Assembly (NCBI RefSeq): GCF_005930475.1
Contig: NZ_SJEW01000011.1
Location: forward strand, 28,373 to 92,372
Length of the DNA: 64,000 bases
Source: Modestobacter altitudinis
GTDB taxonomy: Bacteria; Actinomycetota; Actinomycetes; Mycobacteriales; Geodermatophilaceae
Direction: 5' to 3'
The notes under the pieces were generated by a model that had not been told where the DNA came from, ran no database searches, and saw only the letters and a list, made by a program, of their open reading frames with translations. Both the position numbers and the translations under genes were made by a program. Positions 48,080-56,659 of the stretch are shown here, piece by piece (position 1 is the stretch's first letter; each line of letters opens with the position of its first letter).

Positions 48080-49446
48080 AGGCGCTCCGGGGGTGTGTTG
48101 CCGGCCGCCACGATCGCCCGGCGGAGGTCCAGCTTCGCCAGCAGGACGCCGCCGACGACGAAGAAGACGACCAGGCTGACGATCGCGTACCGGTAGGAGT
48201 CGGTGAACTGGTAGGTGAGGGCGAACAGGAAGGTGCCCAGCCAGCTCGTCCCGCGGTCGGAGATCGTGTAGAAGCCGAAGTACTCCGCCTCCTTGCCCGG
48301 CGGGATGAGCTGGCTGAACAGCGAGCGGGACAGCGCCTGCGTCCCGCCCAGCACGAACCCGATGACGACGGCCAGCAGGTAGAACTGGGTGGCCTCACCC
48401 GCGGTCAGGAAGCAGGCGGCCACCAGGACACCGACCCAGACCACCAGCGAGCCCAGGACGGTGCGCACCGCGCCGACGGACTCGGCGATCCGGCCCATCC
48501 CGCGCGCACCGACGAAGGCGACCACCTGCACCAGCAGGATCGCCGACACCAGGGTGGTCTGGGACAGGTCCAGCTCCTCGGAGCCGAACTGCGCCGACAC
48601 CGTGATGACCGTCTGCACCCCGTCGTTGAACAACAAGTAGGCGCCCAGGAACCACAGGGTCAGCGGGTAGCGCCGCATGTCCCGCAACGTGCTCCGCAGC
48701 TGCCCGACGCTGGCCCGCAGGGCCACCGACGTGCTCGGCACCGCCGCGCCGTCGACCGGGCGCCGGTTGCGCAGCAGCGCGATGCTGACCACGGCGAACC
48801 CGGCCCACCACACGCCCGCCGAGGACAGGCAGATCCGCACCGCCTCGGACTCGGTCACCTCGAGCGACTCGTACTGGGTGTACAGCGCCAGGTTGGCCGC
48901 CAGCAGCAGCGCACCCCCCAGGTAGCCCAGCGCCCAGCCCCGGCTGGAGACGGCGTCCCGCTCGTCGGGCCCGGCGAGGTGGGGCAGCCAGGAGTAGTAG
49001 ACGACGGTCGCCGCGCCGAAGGCGATGTTGGCGACGATGAACAGCGCCGACCCCAGCAGGTACCCGTCGCCGGCGACGAAGAACAGCGCCATGGTGGCCA
49101 GCGACCCGGCCAGGGTGGCGGCGGCCAGCAGCTGCCGCTTGCGCCCGGAGCGGTCGGCGACGGCCCCGGTCAGGGGCAGGACGGCGACCTGCAGCACCAC
49201 CGACAGCGACACCACGTACCCGAACAGGCTGCCCGGGGGGATGCTGATGCCCAGCGGGTGGATCCGGCCGTCGGCGTCGGCGGCCGCCTCGGCGACCGAG
49301 GTCAGGTAGGGCGCCAGGAAGACGCTGATGACGGTCGTGTTGAACGCCGACATGGCCCAGTCGTAGGAGTACCAACCGAACCGTTCGCGGCGCAGCGCCG
49401 GGTCGACAGGGGCAGCGGGCCGGTCGGCCTTCGAGGTCGCGCTCAC
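48076..49446 (-). CDS. UMF1/Atg22-type MFS transporter
   Basis: 456 residues, about 12 membrane helices. RRERFGWYSYDWAMSAFNTTVISVFLAPYL and LFVAGDGYLLGSALFIVANIAFGAATVVYYSWLPHL are typical of the UMF1 (unknown major facilitator) family related to the yeast vacuolar exporter Atg22; QALSRSLFSQLIPPGKEAEYFGFY is a further signature. Possible substrate: amino acids or nucleosides; the coupling to tdk would fit nucleosides but this is inference. Start GTG 49446; ATG 49485 is an alternative. Confidence 0.88.
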   Translation of the reverse strand: MSATSKADRPAAPVDPALRRERFGWYSYDWAMSAFNTTVISVFLAPYLTSVAEAAADADGRIHPLGISIPPGSLFGYVVSLSVVLQVAVLPLTGAVADRSGRKRQLLAAATLAGSLATMALFFVAGDGYLLGSALFIVANIAFGAATVVYYSWLPHLAGPDERDAVSSRGWALGYLGGALLLAANLALYTQYESLEVTESEAVRICLSSAGVWWAGFAVVSIALLRNRRPVDGAAVPSTSVALRASVGQLRSTLRDMRRYPLTLWFLGAYLLFNDGVQTVITVSAQFGSEELDLSQTTLVSAILLVQVVAFVGARGMGRIAESVGAVRTVLGSLVVWVGVLVAACFLTAGEATQFYLLAVVIGFVLGGTQALSRSLFSQLIPPGKEAEYFGFYTISDRGTSWLGTFLFALTYQFTDSYRYAIVSLVVFFVVGGVLLAKLDLRRAIVAAGNTPPERL

Positions 49447-49492
49447 CGGCGCAGGGTGCCAGCCGGCGGGGGACGGTGCCAGCATCCGGCGG

Positions 49493-50377
49493 TCACGGGA
49501 TGTCGTCCGGCACCACGCCGCCGGGGAAGGCGGCGACCGCCGTCGTCGGCCGGGTGTCGTCGGCGAAGCCGATCCGGTCGGTCGGCTCACCGGCGCGCAG
49601 CGGCGCCAGCCCCCGGGTCACGGCCGCGTCGATCCGCACCCGGGCCCGGTTGGCGTCACCGATCCGCCCGGGCCGCAGGTCGTCGAAGTGCACCGGCGGG
49701 CCGATGTGCACCCGCAGCGCGGGCTGCCGCCACAGCGCCGACAGCAGGGTGCGGACCTTGCCCCAGTCGGTGCGGTACTGCAGCACCTCGTGCGCGCCCC
49801 ACTGGCTGACCGGGATCACCGGGACGCCGGCGGCCAGCGACATCCGGGCCAGGCCGGTGCGGCCGCGCTCGGGCCAGCCGTCCGGCGTCAGCCCGATCCG
49901 GCCCTCCGGGTAGGTCACGACGTGCCCGCCGGCGCCCAGCGCGACCTCGGTCACCCGCAGCGCCTGCGGAGCGAGGTGGGTGCCACGCTCGACCCGGATC
50001 CCGCCGGACCGCTCGAGCAGCGGGCCGATCACCGGTGCCGCCAGCAGGCCGCTCTTGACCAGGAAGCGGGGCCGGACGCCGGCCCGGTGCAGCGCGACGC
50101 CGATGACGAAGGTGTCGAAGTCGCCGATGTGGTTGACCGCGAGCAAGAGCGGCCCCTCGCGCCACTCCGCCGGGATGCCGCCGGTGACGTGCAGGCGGCC
50201 GAACAGACCGGGGACCCAGCCGAACCAGGTGAGCACCAACCGCCAGAACCACCAGTGCGGCGCGGCGGCGATCGCCAGCTCCCGACCGAACCAGGCCGGG
50301 TCCTCGGGCTGCACCAGGTGCTGCAGGTCGGCCGGCAGCGGCGGCGGGGTGGGCCGCCAGTCCCGCAGCCGGCTCAC
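49493..50377 (-). CDS. Lysophospholipid acyltransferase family protein
   Basis: 294 residues, PlsC type: NHIGDFDTF (HX4D), GGIRVERGTH, YPEGRIGLTPDGW and VPVIPVSQWGAHEVL. Likely acylates a glycerolipid. GTG 50377 overlaps the GDPD stop by 4 nt, so lipid breakdown and reacylation are coupled. The open frame upstream belongs to the GDPD gene in another frame. Confidence 0.9.
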   Translation of the reverse strand: MSRLRDWRPTPPPLPADLQHLVQPEDPAWFGRELAIAAAPHWWFWRLVLTWFGWVPGLFGRLHVTGGIPAEWREGPLLLAVNHIGDFDTFVIGVALHRAGVRPRFLVKSGLLAAPVIGPLLERSGGIRVERGTHLAPQALRVTEVALGAGGHVVTYPEGRIGLTPDGWPERGRTGLARMSLAAGVPVIPVSQWGAHEVLQYRTDWGKVRTLLSALWRQPALRVHIGPPVHFDDLRPGRIGDANRARVRIDAAVTRGLAPLRAGEPTDRIGFADDTRPTTAVAAFPGGVVPDDIP

Positions 50378-51150
50378 GCGCCGGTCCACTGGCCGCGGGC
50401 GACCAGCAGGTCCCGGAGCATCGCGGGGCGGTCGGTCATCACACCGTCGACGCCCAGGTCGAGCATCTCGGTGGCCTCCGCCCCACTGTCGACGGTCCAG
50501 ACGTGGACCTGCAGGCTGCGCGCGTGCGCCGCGGCGATGAACCGTTCGTCGACCAGCGGACGGCCACCCAGCTGCAGCGGGACCTGCGCGCAGCCGGCCT
50601 GGATCCGCACCAGCCCGGCGGCCCGCGGTGAGTACGAGGACAGCCGCAGCGCGGCCACCCCGCGCGGGCCCAGCGAGGTGCACACCTCGGGGCCGAACAG
50701 CCGCCGGGCGGCGGCCACCCGGGCATCGGAGAAGGAGGCCAGGCAGACCCGGTGCTCGGCCTTGAGCCGGCGGATCGTGCGGACCAGCGGGGCGAGCACA
50801 CCGGCGGCCTTGATGTCGAGGTTGAACCGGACGTCGGGCCAGGCGCCGAGCAGGTCCTCCAACCGCAGGATGGGCTCCCGCCCGCCGATGAGCGCGGTCC
50901 GCACCGTGGCCCAGGGGAGGGCGTCCACCCGTCCGGTCCCGTCGGTGATCCGGTCCAGCGTCGGATCGTGGAAGACGACGAGCTGCCCGTCGGAGGTCAC
51001 CCGGACGTCGGTCTCCAGGTAGCGGTACCCGAGGGCCACGCACGCCTCGAAGGCCGGCAGGGTGTTCTCCAGGTGCTCGATCGCCCCACCGCGGTGCGCC
51101 ATCGCCACCGGGGTCGGCCCGTCGAGGAACGCATAACGCGAGCCGGCCAC
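50374..51150 (-). CDS. Glycerophosphodiester phosphodiesterase
   Basis: 258-residue TIM-barrel enzyme that hydrolyses glycerophosphodiesters to glycerol-3-phosphate and an alcohol. AHRGGAIEHLENT, YRYLETDVRVTSDGQLVVFHDPTLDR and FNLDIK supply the catalytic His pair and metal Glu/Asp. No signal peptide, so cytoplasmic. GTG 51150 follows TAGCGT (51157-51162) by 6 nt. Confidence 0.93.
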   Translation of the reverse strand: MAGSRYAFLDGPTPVAMAHRGGAIEHLENTLPAFEACVALGYRYLETDVRVTSDGQLVVFHDPTLDRITDGTGRVDALPWATVRTALIGGREPILRLEDLLGAWPDVRFNLDIKAAGVLAPLVRTIRRLKAEHRVCLASFSDARVAAARRLFGPEVCTSLGPRGVAALRLSSYSPRAAGLVRIQAGCAQVPLQLGGRPLVDERFIAAAHARSLQVHVWTVDSGAEATEMLDLGVDGVMTDRPAMLRDLLVARGQWTGA

Positions 51151-51255
51151 GCCCCCACGCTAGTGCGGAGGTCGGACGGCGTGTCGAGGGGTCATGGACG
51201 TCGGCACGGGCGTGTCCGCCCAGACCTGTCAGGGGTGACGTCTACCGTCGCTGCC

Positions 51256-51666
51256 GTGGCAGTGGAGCAGAAGGCCGAGGTCGAGCGGCGCGTCCGGCCG
51301 ACCCCCCGGACCCGGCGTGCGCAGGTCGAGGAACGGCGCTGTGGTTGGTGCCGCAGCGTCCTCCCGACGCAGGAGTCGGTCGGGCGGCCGCGGTTGTACT
51401 GCGGGCAGGCGTGCCGGCAGCGGGCCTACGAGCAGCGGGCGGCGACGGCCAAGGCCGGGCTGTCCGCCGACGTCGTCCTGGTCACCCGGGCCGAGCTCGA
51501 CGGGCTGCAGGATCGGCTGTACCAGCTGCGGTGCGCCATCGAGGACGTGCAGACCCTGCTGACCGAGAAACCGACCAAGGCGGAGCTGGAACGCTCGCTG
51601 GCCGACCTGGTGCGCTCGACCGGCCGGCTGGACCGGCTGTGGCTCAACGGCAAGCAGGCCAGCTGA
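51256..51666 (+). CDS. Small zinc-ribbon/coiled-coil protein
   Basis: 136 residues. Basic N-terminus, then CGWC (29-32) and CGQAC (49-53), a likely CX2C-CX3C zinc site, followed by QRAYEQRAATAK and a predicted coiled coil (AELDGLQDRLYQLRCAIEDVQTLL to the end). Function unknown; could be nucleic-acid binding. GTG 51256 follows TACCGT (51243-51248) by 7 nt, which argues for a real gene and for this start within a longer open frame. Confidence 0.7.
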   Translation: MAVEQKAEVERRVRPTPRTRRAQVEERRCGWCRSVLPTQESVGRPRLYCGQACRQRAYEQRAATAKAGLSADVVLVTRAELDGLQDRLYQLRCAIEDVQTLLTEKPTKAELERSLADLVRSTGRLDRLWLNGKQAS

Positions 51667-51724
51667 CCCGACGGCCTACGTCACTGTGACGCAAGTCACC
51701 GTGTCAGGTTTCGGGTCGGTGTGC

Positions 51725-51973
51725 TCAGCCGCCGTTGTCGCGGTCGGAGTTCTCGTTGCGGTCGGAGTTGCTGGTCGAGTCCACCTCGTTGCTGTCGTTC
51801 TTGGGCAGGTTGCCCTGGGAGACGCCGCCCGGGTCGGAGCCCGAGGTGTTCTCGGCGGTGTCCTTCGGGGTCCCGGTGTTGGCCTCGGGTGCAGCCTGAC
51901 ACCCCACCAAGGCCCCACCGGAGACGAGCGCGAGCGCCGTCAGCAACCCCGCCATGGAGCGTCGGATGTTCAT
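51725..51973 (-). CDS. Small secreted lipoprotein
   Basis: 82 residues: a signal peptide with lipobox LVGC (Cys25), then a hydrophilic, Asn/Asp/Ser/Gly-rich tail (QGNLPKNDSNEVDST). No known domain. Would be anchored outside the membrane after processing by Lgt, Lsp and Lnt. Confidence 0.72.
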   Translation of the reverse strand: MNIRRSMAGLLTALALVSGGALVGCQAAPEANTGTPKDTAENTSGSDPGGVSQGNLPKNDSNEVDSTSNSDRNENSDRDNGG

Positions 51974-52221
51974 GCCTCGACCCTAAGGACGGTTCGCCGC
52001 CGCCGCCCGTCGGAACGGACTCAATGCACCCCATTCCGTCAGCGTGACGTTTTAGGGTCGGTTCAGCTGCACCAGGCGGATCGGCGGCCGAGGCGCGACG
52101 AGGCCTTGCGGGCGCACCGAGGTCTGACTGGCAGGGCCGGCGGGCACGGGACGACTGTGGGGGAGCCGGCACCCATGCACGGACCGGCGGATCGTCGGAC
52201 CCGACCGGTAGGTCTTGCCCA

Positions 52222-52857
52222 GTGACCGAGGACTACCGACGCCCGCGACCCATCCTGCACACATGCGATGGAAGCAACCTTGCTCAGTGTGAATGCGCTG
52301 CAGCACGTCGCAGGGAGAACGCCCGCGCGCGTCGAGCCGCGAAGACGGCTGCCAACACGAAAGCCCGCGAACAACGCCAGGGGGAGCGTTGGGCCACCGA
52401 GCCCATCCCGCAGCCACGCAAAGTGATCATGATCCCCCTGCAGCACACATGTGACGGAAACCTGCCCCCGAAGCAGTGCGAGTGCTACAGGACGTGGATG
52501 CGTGAATACCAACGACGGAGGCGGGCCGGCGTCGATCGACCGGTGGACGTCAATCGTCGGCACAACCTCTGGCGGCTCTACCGGATCACACCCGAAGAGG
52601 TCGAAGCTCTGCGCGCAGCCCAAGGTGGTCGGTGTGCCATCTGTCAGCGTCACGAGGACGAGGTGGTCCACAACTCTGGGGGGCGCCCGCGACTCGACGG
52701 CACACCTGCCGCCAAGAGCGGTCTCGTCGTTGACCATTGCCACCGGCGTGGCAGTGTCCGCGCGCTGCTGTGCTCACCGTGCAACCAAGGACTCGGACAC
52801 TTCGACGAAGATCCAGCGCGTCTCAGAGCAGCAGCTGACTGGCTGGATGGCCTGTAG
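52222..52857 (+). CDS. Endonuclease VII-type HNH protein with duplicated CEC modules
   Basis: 211 residues. Two N-terminal repeats, HTCDG...CEC at 13-25 and 75-88, each followed by a basic helix (ARRRENARARRAAK; RTWMREYQRRRRAG), then a recombination endonuclease VII domain: GRCAICQRHE, LVVDHCHRRGSVRALLCSPCNQGLGHFDEDP. All zinc cysteines and the DHCH catalytic stretch are present. Lower GC than its neighbours. Likely DNA binding and cleavage; phage or mobile-element origin is plausible. Confidence 0.78.
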   Translation: MTEDYRRPRPILHTCDGSNLAQCECAAARRRENARARRAAKTAANTKAREQRQGERWATEPIPQPRKVIMIPLQHTCDGNLPPKQCECYRTWMREYQRRRRAGVDRPVDVNRRHNLWRLYRITPEEVEALRAAQGGRCAICQRHEDEVVHNSGGRPRLDGTPAAKSGLVVDHCHRRGSVRALLCSPCNQGLGHFDEDPARLRAAADWLDGL

Positions 52858-52885
52858 TCCTCGTTGTCCGATAATCGACATTATG

Positions 52886-53155
52886 TCAAGTAGAGGACGA
52901 GCGGGCCGCTTCCCCGATCCGGTCGACCACCATGAGGAAGGCGTCGTACTGCCGCGTCTCCTTCTGCCGGGCGCGCGGGTCGTCGTCGAGCAGGAGCTCG
53001 ATCTCTGCCAGTCGGAGCGCTCGGAGGAACGCGCTGCCAGGCATCAGCCGGAACTTCACGTGAGCTGAGCCGTCGGGCCGCCGTCTGACGTCCATGGCCC
53101 GCAGCTCCGCAGCAAGATCGTCCAGTTCCTCACCGAAAACGAGTGCTTCTCCCAT
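52886..53155 (-). CDS. Small hypothetical protein
   Basis: 89 residues with no family I recognise. Acidic N-terminus (MGEALVFGEELDDLAAELRAMDV), a strand-like HVKFRLMPGS, and a C-terminal helix. ATG 53155 is preceded by TAGCGT (53162-53167) with a 6-nt gap, supporting a real leaderless gene. Confidence 0.6.
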   Translation of the reverse strand: MGEALVFGEELDDLAAELRAMDVRRRPDGSAHVKFRLMPGSAFLRALRLAEIELLLDDDPRARQKETRQYDAFLMVVDRIGEAARSSST

Positions 53156-53193
53156 GCCAGCACGCTAGGAGTTGACACCGACAGTTCCGGGCG

Positions 53194-53576
53194 TCAGTCG
53201 TCGTCGCGGACCAGGCAGAACGGGTGGCCGGCCGGGTCGATGAGCACCCGGACGTTCTCCTGCGGCTGCGCGTCGGCCACCGTCGCGCCCAGGGTCACCG
53301 CGTCGTCGACCGCTGCGTCCAGGTCGCCCACCTGGAAGTCGAAGTGCATCATCGGCCGCTGCTCCCCCTCGACCGGCGGCCACACCGGCGGCCGGTAGTC
53401 GGTCGCCTGCTGGAACACACGTAGATCGACCCCTCGGGGGCCATGAGGATCGTCGTCCCCGGTTCCTCGTGGCCGACGGGCCAGTCCAGCAGTGCCGCGT
53501 AGAACCGGGCCAGGGCACCGGGGTCCGGCGCCTCGATCGCCGTCCCCCACCACATGCCCGTCATCCGTGACCGCAT
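53194..53576 (-). pseudogene. Frameshifted VOC (glyoxalase/bleomycin-resistance-like) gene
   Basis: The N-terminal half, GMWWGTAIEAPDPGALARFYAALLDWPVG, lies in one frame and the C-terminal half, MMHFDFQVGDLDAAVDDAV to GHPFCLVRDDD, in another. The switch is near 53415-53425, where TACGTGTGTTCCAG looks like TACGTGTTCCAG with two extra bases (a GTGT run). Intact, it would be about 125 aa. Either a recent pseudogene or a sequencing error. Confidence 0.8.
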
Positions 53577-53645
53577 GGCCGGCAGCCTCGTGCACCGCTC
53601 CGGTCCTGTCCACGTCACCCGGCGGTCGAGCCCCGGGCATCCTGG

Positions 53646-54068
53646 TCAGACCTGGTCCGGGTGCGGCACCGCGCGGAGGTCGAGTTCGTCGATCCCGGAG
53701 AAGTCATCGGGGTTGCAGGTGTACAGCGGTACTCCCTCGGCGATCGCGGCGGCTGCGATCAACGCGTCGTAGGCGCGCGCTGCCGGCTTCCGCCCGGCCG
53801 AGCGCAGCGACGCAGCCACGCGCCCGAAGGCCCGCGCAGCACCCGCATCGAAGGCGAGGGGTTCGAAGTCGGCCTCGGCCTGCTGGAGGTGGGCCTGCCG
53901 GGCGGCCCGATCTCTCGCCGTGCGGGCCACGTGCGGACCCACCGAGAGCTCGGCCAGTGTCACCGCACTGATCACCGCCTCGTCCGGCAGGACAGCCGGG
54001 TCCGGCAGTCGACCGAGGAGGATGACCGTCGAGGTGTCGAGCATCCCGCGACCGTCTGCGGCGCTCAC
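53646..54068 (-). CDS. vapC: VapC-like PIN-domain toxin
   Basis: 140 residues (132 from ATG 54044): MLDTSTVILLG (first Asp), VTLAELSVGPH (Glu), RAYDALIAAAAI (Asp) and TCNPDDFSG (last acidic residues). PIN toxins are Mg-dependent ribonucleases that cut tRNA or rRNA. GTG 54068 overlaps the antitoxin stop by 4 nt. Confidence 0.9.
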   Translation of the reverse strand: MSAADGRGMLDTSTVILLGRLPDPAVLPDEAVISAVTLAELSVGPHVARTARDRAARQAHLQQAEADFEPLAFDAGAARAFGRVAASLRSAGRKPAARAYDALIAAAAIAEGVPLYTCNPDDFSGIDELDLRAVPHPDQV

Positions 54069-54301
54069 AGGTCGGCGTCCAGCAGGGCGTCCAGGTCGCG
54101 GCGGAGCGCCGCGGGATCCAGCTCGGGCAGGTGACGACGTCGCGCCACCAGGTCCGCGGACGACGGAGCCCGCCGGGCGCGCGGACGCAGCTCGGCGACT
54201 TCGGCACCGTCCCGGGTGACGATGACGGCGACCCCGCGGGCGACGCGGTCGAGCACCTCTCCCCCGTGGTTGCGCAACTCGCGGACCGACACCGATTCCA
54301 T
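54065..54301 (-). CDS. vapB: Phd/YefM-type antitoxin of the VapBC pair
   Basis: 78 residues: ESVSVRELRNHGGEVLDRVARG is the Phd/YefM DNA-binding opening, followed by IVTRDGAEVAEL and a C-terminal helical toxin-binding tail ending LRRDLDALLDADL. It would bind its own operator and neutralise the PIN toxin. Confidence 0.9.
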   Translation of the reverse strand: MESVSVRELRNHGGEVLDRVARGVAVIVTRDGAEVAELRPRARRAPSSADLVARRRHLPELDPAALRRDLDALLDADL

Positions 54302-54307
54302 GGCGGG

Positions 54308-54327
54308 ATTGTATCACCGGTGATACA
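54308..54327 (-). promoter_or_regulatory. vapBC promoter and operator
   Basis: The 18-bp perfect palindrome TGTATCACCGGTGATACA (54310-54327) overlaps the -10 box TACAAT (minus strand, 54313-54308), which lies 6 nt before ATG 54301. Antitoxin binding here would block a leaderless promoter. Confidence 0.75.
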
Positions 54328-54406
54328 TGAGGGGGCCGGGTCGACGTGGATGAGTTCGTCCTGCTCGGACGGTCTGAGCTGGTACCCCGATGAAGCGGAG
54401 ACCTTC

Positions 54407-54766
54407 GTGCCCAGCAGCGTCCTGCCCATGCTCGTCAGCCGCGACCTCCCCCGGTTGGCCACCTTCTACCGGGACCTGTTCGGTGCCGTGGAGACCGAGC
54501 GCGTCCCGGCCGAGGAGCCGACCTTCTACCTCGGCCTGCGGATCGGGGACTCCGACCTCGGCCTGGTCTCCGACGCCGACGCGCCCGAGGGTCCGCAGCG
54601 GATGCTGCTGAGCATCGCCGTCCCCGACGTCGACGCTCTCCTCCCCCGGGTGTCCGAGCTCGGCGGGCGGGTCGAGGGGCCGCCGAACGACATGCCGTGG
54701 GGCCAGCGGGTGGCGCACGTCCAGGACCCCGACGGCAACGCCGTCAACCTCACCCAGCAGCTCTGA
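54407..54766 (+). CDS. VOC family protein
   Basis: 119-residue glyoxalase-fold protein: LVSRDLPRLATFYRDLFGAVE, a central LRIGDSDLGLVSD, IAVPDVDALLPRVSELGGRV and VAHVQDPDGNAVNL. Substrate unknown. GTG 54407 has GGAG at 54397-54400. The frame is open upstream over vapBC but that part is not VOC-like. Confidence 0.85.
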   Translation: MPSSVLPMLVSRDLPRLATFYRDLFGAVETERVPAEEPTFYLGLRIGDSDLGLVSDADAPEGPQRMLLSIAVPDVDALLPRVSELGGRVEGPPNDMPWGQRVAHVQDPDGNAVNLTQQL

Positions 54767-54795
54767 CCCGCCACCCCGGGGGGGCGGCGGGTCAG
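54763..54795. terminator. Hairpin between VOC and ABC permease genes
   Basis: CTGACCCGCC (54763-54772) pairs perfectly with GGCGGGTCAG (54786-54795); it includes the VOC stop codon and lies before the opposing permease stop. Confidence 0.75.
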
Positions 54796-54807
54796 CCTGC
54801 AGATCGG

Positions 54808-55593
54808 TCAGGCGATCTCGGCCCGCCGGATGCGCAGCCAGCCCAGCACCATCGGCAGCGCCAGCCACAGCGCGACCGACGTCGCCACCTGCAGCCAGCC
54901 CTGACCGTCCAGGTCGCCCTCGTACATCGGCATGGTCGTCGTCGACAGGTCCAGCCAGTCGCGCACCCAGTCCAGCGCCGACACGGTGTTGACCAGGATG
55001 GTGAAGGCGGTCGGCAGCACGAAGTACAGGACGATGGCCAGCGGGGAGCTGAGCAGCAGCATGCCGAAGGCCACCCCGGCCAGCACCGAGATCAGCTGGA
55101 CCAGCAGCACCTGGGCGGCCTGGGCGGCGGACAGCCCCCAGTCCATGGCGCTGTCGGTGAACACCGGGGTGAGCACGGTGGCCAGCGCGGAGGCCGCTGC
55201 CGCCGCGAGCACGCCACCGACCGCCAGGAGCGCCGCCGCCATCACCTTGGCGGTCAGCACCCGTGACCGGCGGGGCACCAGCGCGAACGTGGTCATCGCC
55301 GTCCGTTGCGACCACTCGCTGGTCACCAGCAGGATGCCGAGGACCGGGAGCAGGATGCCGACCGGGAGCTGGGTGAAGGCGAAGTAGTCCGCGAAGGTCT
55401 TCGGGGCGTCCTCGACGAACAGCTCGAGGGCGACGACGCCCAGCGCCGCCAGCCCGATGACGATCAGCAGCCAGCGTCCGGCGCGGGTGTCGTAGGACTT
55501 GCGCAGCTCCACCCGGGTCAGCTGGAGCAGCGACGGCGGGCTGATCGCCGGCGTGCGGACGGCGGGGGCCTCCGGTGCGGTCGTGGTGGTCAT
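54808..55593 (-). CDS. ABC-2 type transporter permease
   Basis: 261 residues with about six membrane helices: TRVELRKSYDTRAGRWLLIVIGLAALGVVAL, TSEWSQRTAMTTFALVPRR (typical of DrrB/ABC-2 permeases), then helices to the C-terminus. ATG 55593 overlaps the ATPase stop by 4 nt. Exports an unknown substrate, possibly a drug or lipid. Confidence 0.9.
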   Translation of the reverse strand: MTTTTAPEAPAVRTPAISPPSLLQLTRVELRKSYDTRAGRWLLIVIGLAALGVVALELFVEDAPKTFADYFAFTQLPVGILLPVLGILLVTSEWSQRTAMTTFALVPRRSRVLTAKVMAAALLAVGGVLAAAAASALATVLTPVFTDSAMDWGLSAAQAAQVLLVQLISVLAGVAFGMLLLSSPLAIVLYFVLPTAFTILVNTVSALDWVRDWLDLSTTTMPMYEGDLDGQGWLQVATSVALWLALPMVLGWLRIRRAEIA

Positions 55594-56498
55594 GCCGCCA
55601 CCTCCTGCACCTGCTGCGAGCCGTCGGCGTGGGTCAGGGACCGGAAGAGCTCCTCGAGTCCCTCTCCCCCGGCCGGGCGCAGCTCGGTGAGCACCGCGCC
55701 CGCCGCCGCCACCGCCTGGCCGACCGCGAGCGGGTCGGCGTCGGCGACGAGACCGTCGCCCTCCCCGGGGGCCACGGCGATCCCCGCCGTGCGCAACGCC
55801 CGTTCCAGCACGACCCGGTCCGGGCCGCGGACCACGGTCCCCCGGCCGCCGAGCAGCTCCTGCTTGCTGCCCTGGGCCACGATCCGGCCGCCGGCGATCA
55901 CCACCAGCTGGTCGGCCACCGCCTCGACCTCCCGGAGCAGGTGGGAGGAGAGCAGCACCGTGCCGCCGCGGTCGGCGAACCCCCGCAGCAGCCCACGCAT
56001 CCAGAAGATGCCGTCGGGGTCCAGGCCGTTGGCCGGTTCGTCGAGCACCAGCACCTGTGGGTCCCCGAGCAGCGCCGCGGCGAGCCCGAGCCGCTGCTTC
56101 ATCCCCAGCGAGTAGTTGCCGACCCGCTTGCCCGCTGGCTTGCCGGCCAGCCCGACCCGGCCGAGGACCTCGTCGACCCGCTCCTGGTCGACGCCGAGCA
56201 CCAGCGCGGCGAGGGTGAGCACCTCGCGGCCGGTGCGCCCGGCGTGCTGGGCGCCGGCGTCGAGCAGGACGCCGACCTGACGGCCGGCGTTGGGCAGGTC
56301 CCGGTAGGCCCGGCCGCCGATGGTCGCGGTGCCGCTGGTCGGTGTCGCCAGCCCGACCAGGGCCCGCAGCGTCGTGGACTTCCCGGCGCCGTTGGGGCCC
56401 AGGAAGCCGGTCACCGTGCCGGGCGTGCAGCTGAAGGAGACGTCGGAGACGGCGAGCTGCGCGCCGTACCGCTTGGTCAGGGAGTCGATCGTGATCAT
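55590..56498 (-). CDS. ABC transporter ATP-binding protein
   Basis: 302 residues: Walker A GPNGAGKSTTLRAL, the Q-loop after it, signature YSLGMKQRLGLAAAL, Walker B VLVLDEPANGLDP, then a ~90-residue DrrA-like C-terminal region. ATG 56498 (ITIDSLTKRYG) is chosen; 12 residues further upstream are open but not family-like. Works with the permease encoded downstream; likely controlled by the two-component system opposite. Confidence 0.92.
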   Translation of the reverse strand: MITIDSLTKRYGAQLAVSDVSFSCTPGTVTGFLGPNGAGKSTTLRALVGLATPTSGTATIGGRAYRDLPNAGRQVGVLLDAGAQHAGRTGREVLTLAALVLGVDQERVDEVLGRVGLAGKPAGKRVGNYSLGMKQRLGLAAALLGDPQVLVLDEPANGLDPDGIFWMRGLLRGFADRGGTVLLSSHLLREVEAVADQLVVIAGGRIVAQGSKQELLGGRGTVVRGPDRVVLERALRTAGIAVAPGEGDGLVADADPLAVGQAVAAAGAVLTELRPAGGEGLEELFRSLTHADGSQQVQEVAA

Positions 56499-56659
56499 GG
56501 GACGACCATGGCCCGGCCGGCCGGTCGCCCGCATCGGCCGGGAGTCGGCACCTCACCCGGCGCAGGCCGACCCCTGGACGGCCGGAAGTCGGTGCCCGGA
56601 CGGGTGGACGTAGACCTCGGTCGGTTCCGCTGGACCACGCGCGTCCGTAGCCTCCGGGG

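Noticed and set aside
52861..52886. Possible PafBC motif (TTGTCCGAT...) in the 52.86 kb gap
   Set aside because: The half-site differs from TTGTCRGTG and no TANNNT lies at the required 8-nt distance.
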